Below are positions 47,268-56,389 of a stretch of 64,000 bases of DNA, in pieces (position 1 is the stretch's first letter; each line of letters begins with the position of its first letter). This DNA comes from Edaphochlamys debaryana. Lineage: Eukaryota; Chlorophyta; Chlorophyceae; Chlamydomonadales. The notes under the pieces are model-generated. The model was not told the origin of the DNA and did no database searches. It saw nothing but the letters and a program-made list of their open reading frames with translations. The stretch lies in assembly GCA_016858145.1 (NCBI GenBank), contig JAEHOE010000001.1, positions 2,976,001 to 3,040,000 on the forward strand, written 5' to 3'. A program made the translations under genes and the position numbers.

Positions 47268-49145
47268 AAGCTGCACTTGACGGGGACACCGCCCAGCCGC
47301 CCAGCCAGCGATACCCCTGGTCGTCCCCGATTGTAGTCGCGGCTGTCCCTGCCCACCTTGATTGTGCGGCCGGCACTGGCTCGCGCTGGCCGTGCCCGCC
47401 CACAGCCCGAAGGACGAGCAGGAGTCGCGGAGCAGCAGCGGGGCGTGTACGTCATGGTGCGGGAAATCCTTCCTGCTAAAGAAGGGGGTTGGGGCAGGGC
47501 GAGAGAGCGGCTGGGTTCGAGAGCGTGTAGCGCTCGAGTCGGCTTGGTGCGGGTGTTGGGTGCCTCGGTGCAGATCCAGACCTTGTGCTGCTGCCCAGCT
47601 ACGGACCCATGAGGCACCAACCAAGAGAAAGCGCTCACCACCCTGCACCTCGAACGCTCGAAGCGCACCCCTGGTCTTGGGGAGGTGCTGTACCGTCCCA
47701 GAGCGTAATATGATGAGCGGCTTTCGGGGCCGGGGCAGGAAGCAGGGCCGGCACCTTGGGAACCGTCCTTGGGGCAACACCGCTGCGGTGATTGTCTGAT
47801 GCCCCCTTATCCCTTCCTTCCGGCCTCCATCCTACCATCTAGGAGGCCCAATGGGTACTGCAAGCCATACCCCAACACCCTCTGCATCCCCTTGACAAGG
47901 CTCAGCGCCGCCTTGCCACTCCCAACGCCCATCCTGGCACCCACAACGATGCGGTCGCAGGGCGCACGGGGCCGTTGTGACCATGGTGTGCGTAGGGCCG
48001 TAGACAGCACTCATGCGTGTGGTGCCCTCGGGCAGTCTGAGGTTGTGGCTGCATCCGGTGGGGCCGTAGGGCGGGTATGACAGCAGGGTGTCCCTGCCGC
48101 ACCGCACCTACACGCACACACGGTGACGTCGGGAATGGGGGCGAGGCAACTAGCGTGATGATTGTCTTACCTGTGATTGGCCTCAAAGCCGTTACATGGG
48201 GGAAGCGGACCCCTGAGTTGCCAGGTGGAGTGCCTGTTGCCCCCTACCGACCACCTGTTCAGCCACCGCCGTGGGGGCAGACGCTGGCGGCCAGTGGCCT
48301 TCCTCCCGCATCCACGGCGCCAGGGCGGGGCGCATCACATGGGCGACGGCAGGCCGGGCCTGCAGGGCGGCGGCCTGCCGGTCAGGCGCCTGTGGACGGG
48401 CATGCTGTTTAGATATCACCCGTGCCGACGTGGTACCCCACCCGCCCCATCCCGCCGCTGCCAGAGGGCTCCCGGGACCGGCTCATGTTGCGCAGGCTCG
48501 ACCATCTGCAAGCTGAAGCTCCCTTTGCCCGCCCGTCAGATTCCGAAAGGGGCGCCACGAGCTTGCTCCGACGCTGCGGTGAACCCGCCCGCCCGCACCT
48601 GCGTCAACCCGGCCGGGCAGTTGGAGGGGAAGAGCCACAGCGTCTGCACCCCGCACAGCTCGCACGTGCGCACCACCTTGCTGGCGTTGGGGCAGGCCTG
48701 CCTCGGCTCCACGCGGGCGGGCAGGCGTGCCAGAAAGCCCTCGTGACCGGGGGAGGACCCCGCGTGGCGGAAGCGGAAGCCCAGCAGCTGGGCGATGGCA
48801 AGGCCCAGTGCGGGCGTTTGGCGGTGGGAAGGGTTGAGGGAACGAGTGAGGGGTGGCACGAAGGAGAAGGAGTTGTGGAGGCCTCGCCGTGGATGTGTTG
48901 GAGGGGAGCTCTGTAGGGGTCGCAGCACTCGCAGTAGGGGGCCTTTCCGTGACTGCCCGTGGCAGCTGCCATGCGCCCCCGGGCCCACGGCTCCTGGGTC
49001 GCGGCCCACACACTAGCGCCCAGTGCCCAGTGCCTATGGCCGGGCCCAGTGCACTGCGGGCTCAGGGCGTCCCCTGGGTCACCTGCAGGTGGGGCGCCAG
49101 CCAGTGGCCCCAGGGCGCCACGGAGCGGAATGACGCCGTCACCAT
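47268..49145 (-). CDS. Tentative multi-exon gene, cysteine-containing protein of unknown function
   Basis: I do not recognise the product, and the model is incomplete. Suggested exons: 49145-49083 (MVTASFRSVAPWGHWLAPHL), about 48792-48601 (LLGFRFRHAGSSPGHEG, then RTCELCGVQTLWLFPSNCPA, ending at a CAG|GTGCGG donor), about 48506-48430 (VEPAQHEPVPGALWQRR), about 48390-48250 (MRPALAPWMREEGHWPPA), about 48172-48120 (KTIITLVASPPFP), about 48100-47945 (SYPPYGPTGCSHNLRLPEG, then YGPTHTMVTTAPCALRPHRC), and about 47480-47366 (KDFPHHDVHAPLLLRDSCSS). Several junctions are in phase with good consensus sites, and these stretches look coding in only one frame. The joint near 48.1 kb and the last exon are unresolved. 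Paired Cys residues (CELC; C...C in the YGPT block) hint at an extracellular or metal-binding protein. Confidence 0.38.
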
Positions 49146-51989
49146 GCGGGCGACTGCTTGAGTGACTCCGCCTCTCCTCACTGCGTCACATCACACGACA
49201 GGGGGGGCCGGGCCGCCAGATTGGGTTTGCGGAGGACAAGGCGTCAAGTTCGGCGAGTTGATGACGCAAGGGTCTCAAGCCAAGGGCGCTGCCGGGTTGT
49301 GCTCAAGCGGGGACATCCCGCGTGCCACAGGCACCATGCCCTGGCCACGCCCACCTTGATCACTTACGTCTCACGCGGTTTCTGAGGACACCGCGGGGGA
49401 AGGAGTCGGGCGATCATGCCGGGGTATCAGATGGCAGGGTGCAGTAGCTGAGGCGAGGGCAGGACATGGGGTCAGGGGTCAGGAGCAGGTCTACCCCGTA
49501 CCAAGCAAGAAGGCTTATTGCCCCCCAGCAATTAGCTGCTCTTGGCACACAACTGAGCCTGCCCATGAGCCCGAACCCTCGTCCCTGTACCGTCCGTGAC
49601 GTGACCCTGCCGACATCGGTCACGGCGTGTTCACCCATCCCGGCGGAAGGCCTGACATGGCGGGATCGCACCTCAGCGGCGTGGAGCCCGCGCAACCCGT
49701 CGTCTTGCTCCCAGGTCCAAAGTCCGCCTTTACCACGATTCCGGAAAGACGAGAGCTCTTGAAAGTTGTCGCCAGCTTGGAGGTCCGCGGCACCGAGCTG
49801 GATCATTCCAAGCACGAGTAGCAGCAGATGGAGTAAAATCAAGCTAATGGACCATGAGGCTCGAAAAAATAATGTTCGGGCTGTCGCGTTGGCGATCGGT
49901 CCTTCCGCTTTGTGCGTTTCCAGGTCAGCCGGTAAAGCGGGTGCTGATGCTGAACTGCTGAAAGTAAGAATAAAGTTTCCGGACAGAACAAGAGCGTGCA
50001 CAGTCGCGACATGCACAGCATGCACGACATGTACAGCCCCCTAACCAACTCAACCGACAAAGCCGGGCGGTAAGCGCTGGGGGCGGCCCTGGGCGGCGCC
50101 AGAGGGCAGGACAACTTTGGGCAGGCGCTGACCCGTTGCACACCAGGAGGCGGGGGCAGCAGCGCGTGCAGGTGAGGGGGCACTGGGGCCGCAGCCTGAC
50201 CGACCCCTGCACTCAGTGCACCCTAAGGCCGCTCCCTCGTATCTCGCCCTGCTGTCCTGCCTGCCCCCGATACCCAGTTGGCTTGGGCATGGTTACTTCA
50301 TGAGCAACCGGCTTTCTAACACCGACCAGCGGTGCGCCACCGCAGAGACTGTTGCGGGTGCCGCGCAAGGGGAATTGGAGACCATGGAGCACAACGCCCG
50401 GGACCCCTAGAAGGGACATGTACATACTACATAGAAGGCATCTGGGCTGTGATGCAGGCAAGGTCCTGGGCAAGGGGAGAACCCGAAGACCAGAGCTGTG
50501 CACGGGTGGGGCCGGCATGGTCGAGGGTTGCCATGAGCTGTGCGGTGCACTACGTTGGGCTGGCCCTGGGCCTGGGGTCCAACCGTACGACCACCTCGGA
50601 ATTGCAGCAGAGTTCAATGTACGTCAGGTCTCAGGGAGGATGGCAGGAATAACCACGCGAGGGAGAACAAGCAGTGTAAGGCAGACCCAAGCAGGCGGGA
50701 CCATCGGTGAGAGTGAGGAGGGCCGACAATGGCATTGGCACGGATGGGGGGCCGAGCCGCATGTGTACCACCTCATACCGTAGGGAGACAGCCCAAGACA
50801 ACGCTCTCCATGCCAGGCAGTTTCCGGCGGCTTGCTTTGGGCACGGCCCGAGGCACGACACCGCGTGGGGTCTCGGCCCTCTGCCTGCCTTCGGAGTTTT
50901 GCAAGGCCCGCCTGCGGATAGTGTTCTGATTCCATGGCCCCACCACATGGCACCTCAGCGTGATGGTGCTGACACAAGGAGGCAAACATGGGTCCCGGCA
51001 CCCGGCTGCATCGAGCGGCCTGAGAGCTTGCTGACGGAGCGTGCCTCGAGCCCCACGCACCTCTCCCGGCCCCATGGGCTCTGCTTCGCAGCTGCTGCCG
51101 TGGTGGGGTTTATTAAAGTGCAACCAAGATGGTGGGGGCCAGGTCGGCGCAACGTGGTTGGAGCTGGCGCTGGGTTGCCTTAACAGCCACAGTGTGGGCG
51201 AGCGAGGGTCGTCCAGGCCTCTCGGAAGGACGCGGGGACGGCATCAGGCCTCGCGGGGGTCGCGGGAAGGGGGCACGACGGCGGGGAGCAGGGCACCTCT
51301 CAACATCCTGAAATAGCGCAGCGCCTCAAATGCAACAACACTCAATACCTTTGGTCATCCATCTGCGCGGACCGCAGATGCTGGGCGCTGAGGTCGGACT
51401 TGTGGAATCGCCGCGTATATCTACGAGTGAGACGGGTGCGCGTGACCTGCGCGCGCGCGTGCGTCGGCCGCCCACCACATGGTCCCAAACCCAAAGAGGT
51501 ATGCATCGCGCGTTTCTGCTGTTCGCCACAAGCTATGCGCTTCAGGAGAGGGGCCCAGCGCAGGGGGGAAACCCATGCCGTAACGGTAACTTCGTATACC
51601 TGGGAGGCCGGCGCGTGGCGCCGGACTCGTATAACGGGCCCCGGGCCTCAGCTACAAAGGCATCGCGTGCACTCCGGGCTCAGAACCACTCAGGTCCTCA
51701 CTTTGGGTTACTCAGCAGACAGATCTGCTTGGCTGACGGCACAGCGCCGGACGGACGTAGCCGCTAGAACTGCACGGTTTGTCACCGTTACTTTCAGGAC
51801 CCGCACGACGCCGCGTGCAACTGAGCTTGGGTGAGTTCCCTTGAAAGATCAATCCAAGCGCTTTGCTACTTTTGACGGGGCGGGCGTGACGTGTCGTGTT
51901 GCAGGAAATGCACGGTGCATGGCGCTCGCCGACTGACGAAATACCTCGATCTTCCTATTTGCAGGAGGAAGTCTTGCAACACGAAGATA
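49146..51989. other. Largely unassigned 2.8-kb region
   Basis: No confident gene. A minus-strand open frame across 49414-50025 encodes a strongly hydrophobic leader-like segment (LILLHLLLLVLGMIQLGA) but has no in-frame ATG before it. The right end should hold the promoter of the repeat-protein gene. Confidence 0.35.
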
Positions 51990-54388
51990 ATGGACGCCGG
52001 ACGCCAGCTGAGGCTGGGTGCTCTCCTGAACGCGGCCATTATCATCGTCGTCGCCATGTTGGTCGCCGCAGGCAAGTTTCTCCAGAAACGAGTGCATATT
52101 CATATATCATATATGGATCCATGGTGTTTGGCATGGGTATAGGGTGCCGCAGTGGCCAGCGGCCGTCCGTCGACTTCTAGTTGCTTGCCGCAACCGTCTA
52201 GTGCAACCAACCGAACCAACTCGCTCGAGCCAGGACCCTGTCCACACCCTTCACTATCAGGATGTTAACGCATGCTTCCCGCGCCCACTTCCCTGTTACA
52301 GACTCTGCCGCTGCGCGCCGCGGCGCTGACGACTCCCCCCGCCCCTCCAGCCCCTCCAAGAGCCCGAGCCCCAACAGCAGCCCTGATGACCGCACCGGCC
52401 GCCGTGCTCTGCTCCGCCGGGGCGCTGACGACTCCCCCCGCCCCTCCAGCCCCTCCAAGAGCCCGAGCCCCAACAGCAGCCCTGACGACCGCACCGGCCG
52501 CCGTGCTCTGCTCCGCCGCGGCGCTGACGACTCCCCCCGCCCCTCCAGCCCCTCCAAGAGCCCGAGCCCCAACAGCAGCCCTGATGACCGCACCGGCCGC
52601 CGTGCTCTGCTCCGCCGGGGCGCTGGCGACTCCCCCCGCCCCTCCAGCCCCTCCAAGAGCCCGAGCCCCAACAGCAGCCCTGACGACCGCACCGGCCGCC
52701 GTGCTCTGCTCCGCCGCGGCGCTGACGACTCCCCCCGCCCCTCCAGCCCCTCCAAGAGCCCGAGCCCCAACAGCAGCCCTGATGACCGCACCGGCCGCCG
52801 TGCTCTGCTCCGCCGGGGCGCTGGCGACTCCCCCCGCCCCTCCAGCCCCTCCAAGAGCCCGAGCCCCAACAGCAGCCCTGACGACCGCACCGGCCGCCGT
52901 GCTCTGCTCCGCCGCGGCGCTGACGACTCCCCCCGCCCCTCCAGCCCCTCCAAGAGCCCGAGCCCCAACAGCAGCCCTGATGACCGCACCGGCCGCCGTG
53001 CTCTGCTCCGCCGGGGCGCTGACGACTCCCCCCGCCCCTCCAGCCCCTCCAAGACCCCGAGCCCCAACAGCAGCCCTGACGACCGCACCGGCCGCCGTGC
53101 TCTGCTCCGCCGCGGCGCTGACGACTCCCCCCGCCCCTCCAGCCCCTCCAAGAGCCCGAGCCCCAACAGCAGCCCTGATGACCGCACCGGCCGCCGTGCT
53201 CTGCTCCGCCGGGGCGCTGGCGACTCCCCCCGCCCCTCCAGCCCCTCCAAGAGCCCGAGCCCCAACAGCAGCCCTGACGACCGCACCGGCCGCCGTGCTC
53301 TGCTCCGCCGCGGCGCTGACGACTCCCCCCGCCCCTCCAGCCCCTCCAAGAGCCCGAGCCCCAACAGCAGCCCTGATGACCGCACCGGCCGCCGTGCTCT
53401 GCTCCGCCGGGGCGCTGGCGACTCCCCCCGCCCCTCCAGCCCCTCCAAGAGCCCGAGCCCCAACAGCAGCCCTGACGACCGCACCGGCCGCCGTGCTCTG
53501 CTCCGCCGCGGCGCTGACGACTCCCCCCGCCCCTCCAGCCCCTCCAAGAGCCCGAGCCCCAACAGCAGCCCTGATGACCGCACCGGCCGCCGTGCTCTGC
53601 TCCGCCGGGGCGCTGGCGACTCCCCCCGCCCCTCCAGCCCCTCCAAGAGCCCGAGCCCCAACAGCAGCCCTGACGACCGCACCGGCCGCCGTGCTCTGCT
53701 CCGCCGCGGCGCTGACGACTCCCCCCGCCCCTCCAGCCCCTCCAAGAGCCCGAGCCCCAACAGCAGCCCTGATGACCGCACCGGCCGCCGTGCTCTGCTC
53801 CGCCGGGGCGCTGGCGACTCCCCCCGCCCCTCCAGCCCCTCCAAGAGCCCGAGCCCCAACAGCAGCCCTGATGACCGCACCGGCCGCCGTGCTCTGCTCC
53901 GCCGGGGCGCTGGCGACTCCCCCCGCCCCTCCAGCCCCTCCAAGAGCCCGAGCCCCAACAGCAGCCCTGACGACCGCACCGGCCGCCGTGCTCTGCTCCG
54001 CCGCGGCGCTGACGACTCCCCCCGCCCCTCCAGCCCCTCCAAGAGCCCGAGCCCCAACAGCAGCCCTGATGACCGCACCGGCCGCCGTGCTCTGCTCCGC
54101 CGGGGCGCTGGCGACTCCCCCCGCCCCTCCAGCCCCTCCAAGAGCCCGAGCCCCAACAGCAGCCCTGACGACCGCACCGGCCGCCGTGCTCTGCTCCGCC
54201 GCGGCGCTGACGACTCCCCCCGCCCCTCCAGCCCCTCCAAGAGCCCGAGCCCCAACAGCAGCCCTGATGACCGCACCGGCCGCCGTGCTCTGCTCCGCCG
54301 GGGCGCTGGCGACTCCCCCCGCCCCTCCAGCCCCTCCAAGAGCCCGAGCCCCAACAGCAGCCCTGACGACAAGAGCGGCGGTGTTTAG
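51990..54388 (+). CDS. Secreted Ser/Pro-rich tandem-repeat protein; candidate multi-peptide precursor
   Basis: Two exons, 51990-52071 and 52302-54388, 722 residues. Exon 1 encodes a signal peptide or anchor: MDAGRQLRLGALLNAA, then IIIVVAMLVAA. The intron starts with GC (GCAG|GCAAGT), the best GC-donor consensus; the nearby GT (GCAA|GTTT) would shift the frame into a stop. Exon 2 begins DSAAARR and then holds 20 complete 33-residue units and one partial unit. Each unit reads GA(D/G)DSPRPSSPSK, (S/T)PSPNSSPDDRTG, RRALLRR. The partial last unit ends SPDDKSGGV. Units vary at only two positions: residue 3 is Asp in 12 and Gly in 9, and one unit has KTPSP for KSPSP. Dibasic RR pairs flank ALL in every unit, and Gly precedes the first RR, the motif for C-terminal amidation. 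The SPS/PSP stretches are typical hydroxyproline-glycosylation sites, so a repetitive wall glycoprotein is the main alternative. No homologue is recognised. Confidence 0.75.
52322..54370 (+). repeat. 99-bp coding tandem array, 20 full copies plus a 69-bp partial copy
   Basis: The period is exactly 99 bases from 52322 to 54301, then a 69-base partial copy to 54370. Copies are nearly identical. Two subtypes largely alternate: ccgcggcgctgacgac paired with ccctgatgac, and ccggggcgctggcgac paired with ccctgacgac. This gives a 198-base higher-order unit for much of the array. Because 99 is divisible by three, frames on both strands stay open across the array. Confidence 0.97.
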
Positions 54389-54845
54389 GCTTTGATTAGA
54401 TCGTATACTGTGTGCGTCGAGAGCTGGGCATGCATCTAGCTAGAGGCCACGGGCTTTCTGCCATCTGCGTTTTGTAGGTTCGGGCAACGTTGCCCTTGCT
54501 CGATGGTTAGTCAGTACGGCTCGATGTGGTACATAAGGGTTCCTAACGTAAACGCACATGCCCGACGGGGTGGAGACGGGCGGAAATCCAACATTCATTC
54601 AAGTAGAGTTCGGGTACCCGCAAGCGAGTATGATAATCCGGCAGCAGCCGCCTGATAAACCATTGTGCGCTGTGCCACTACGTTGACGCGCCTCCCTTTA
54701 CATATCATTGCAAGGGCACATAATCAGGGCGTCATCTCGCACAGGGGGTTGAAGAAGGTTCAGATGCGCGTGGGGTATGTATGAGCACTGAAGGACAAGC
54801 AGGGGGTTCGGAAGTACATATCTTATGCAGGGAAAGCGCAATGAC

Positions 54846-54850
54846 TGTAA
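54846..54850 (+). terminator. TGTAA poly(A) signal of the repeat-protein gene
   Basis: First TGTAA on the + strand after the stop at 54388, about 460 bases away. Confidence 0.45.
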
Positions 54851-55109
54851 GGCTTATGTGATGCATGGTGCCTGTGTCCCCAGGCCCCCGAGCGGCCAGA
54901 CCTCAAGAGGGGACTGCTTGCCCGCCTGGCCCGGCACCGCAGCCTCGCCTTCCCCGAAGCCGCTTAGCGTGTGTTGGGATGACGGGGGGAGTTCGAATAG
55001 CTGCTCCAACTGGCCGAGTGCCGGCCAGGCTGGCAGCCCCCCTGAGTGGGCTGGGGGAGAAGAGCAACCACGGTGCATCCACTATGGGGACGGGGGACCG
55101 CGTTCGCTC

Positions 55110-55450
55110 GCGTTATGGCCTTGAACGCTTGCGTTTTGAGGTTGTTTACGCGATGAAAGGCGGTCCTTACGCTGGGGTGCACGCGGTGCGTACGCGGCCC
55201 TAACGCGACATAACGCTAACGCAGGAGGCGGGGTCGGCTGCCCCTGGTACGTGCGTCGCGTTTGCGTACGCAAGGTAACGCACATCCATACGCTCGCGTT
55301 GGCAGTGACAACGCGGCGTTGCCACGCAACGCGTTTCAACGCAAGTGCTTACGCTTGCGTACGGCTAACGCGAACGCAGCAGGGCCAGTGCACGCGATCC
55401 AGCAGCGAAAAGCGTTACAGGCTAACGCGATGTCACGTGCCTCGCGTATC
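55110..55450. repeat. Dense cluster of AACGC/TACGC words on both strands
   Basis: Within about 340 bases, words such as taacgc, tacgcg, gcgtt and gcgtacg recur some 25 times in both orientations (for example gcgtttgcgtacgcaagg, taacgctaacgc, cttacgcttgcgtacgg). Spacing is irregular, so it is not a simple tandem repeat. The local composition differs from the surrounding sequence. Confidence 0.65.
55415..55419 (-). terminator. Possible TGTAA poly(A) signal
   Basis: TTACA on the + strand, downstream of the tentative small minus-strand gene at 55.5-56.0 kb; could be chance. Confidence 0.25.
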
Positions 55451-55536
55451 TCTGCCCCAGCACACGCGGTGCTCCCGTGCACTCCGGCCAGCATGCTCTC
55501 CACCAGCATGCTACGTACGTACCACTTGCATCTCAC

Positions 55537-55970
55537 ACATTGCCCCCGGATCCTGCTGTTCCCTCCATCCCTCAGCTCCGGCTGCCAGTATCCCGCTCCA
55601 ACTCCCAGGCTGCTTGTGTCCTCGCTCCAGGACTCCCTGAACGGGTCGTAGGTCAAAGAAACACTGCTGCATGCCGGTACCGCTGATCCGTTCCACCTAC
55701 CGCGGGCACCATGCGACCAGCTAGCTGCCTAACCGGTGGCCTCCGCATCAAGCGGCATATGCACCCGGGCACCCTGACATCTGTGGTTCGCAGGGCTTTC
55801 GGGACGCACGCCTTACAGTAGGGCTCTGGGTGCATGCTGCTAGGGCCCTGTCCGGAAGCAACTCACGGCCGCCCGCACAGCTTGCCCGCAGCGTAAGCGG
55901 TCAGGCCCGCCCCCACGCCATCGCCCAGCACGCGCCGCTTGCTCGAGCCCGCCATGGCGCCACGCGGCAT
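55537..55970 (-). CDS. Tentative small gene (two exons seen)
   Basis: Exon 1, 55970-55867, starts MPRGAMAGSSKRRVLGDGV and continues GAGLTAYAAGKLCGR to a GTGAGTT donor. Exon 2 could begin at 55666 after GCATGCAG and reads in phase SVSLTYDPFRESWSEDTSSL, GVGAGYWQPELRDGG, to a GTGAG donor near 55537. No family is recognised and the 3' end is not defined. It would sit in the 3' UTR/downstream region of the kelch gene on the same strand. Confidence 0.3.
55813..55817 (-). terminator. TGTAA poly(A) signal, kelch gene
   Basis: TTACA on the + strand, about 570 bases after the kelch-gene stop at 56390. Confidence 0.3.
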
Positions 55971-56389
55971 CCCCCGCCGCCGCCGCCCGCGCTGAGTGGC
56001 CTCGGATAGCTTAGTGCTGCATTCTACCGTACGCCTCTAAGCCAAGCAGTCTCGGGCCCAACAGTGGCCTACTGTACGCAGGCTGCGGTAAACCATACGC
56101 ATGCAGCCCAGAATGCAGCCCTCGGGTCGCTTGGCTCAGCCACCAAAGCCCCAGGCTCCCCCCCTCGATCAGCACATGCGCAACCTCCCCTGCTCCGGAA
56201 CAGCAGCGCTAGCCAAAGGCCCAAACCTCTCTTGGGCCTCACTCTACAAGCGTGCCCCCTTGTCAGCTTCCGCTACCGTGTTACTTGATACCGGAACCAC
56301 CAGGGTCAGCAGCGCCCATTCCCGGGACATCCCGGCCGCGGCGTCCCTGGTCCTTCCGCTGGCGGCCGTCCCAACTCCTGCTGCGCCGC

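Noticed and set aside
52322..54370. Array considered as CRISPR or satellite DNA
   Set aside because: There are no unique spacers between repeats, the units are contiguous, and they code in frame behind a signal peptide; the genome is eukaryotic.
52198..54372. Very long minus-strand open frame (about 724 residues) across the tandem array, and a second + strand frame rich in Ala/Pro
   Set aside because: The 99-base period is divisible by three, so any frame free of stops in one unit is open throughout. Only the + frame with the Ser/Pro units joins in phase to a signal-peptide exon.
54985..55010. Possible tRNA B-box (agttcgaatagctgc)
   Set aside because: No A-box, anticodon arm or pairing acceptor stem could be found around it.
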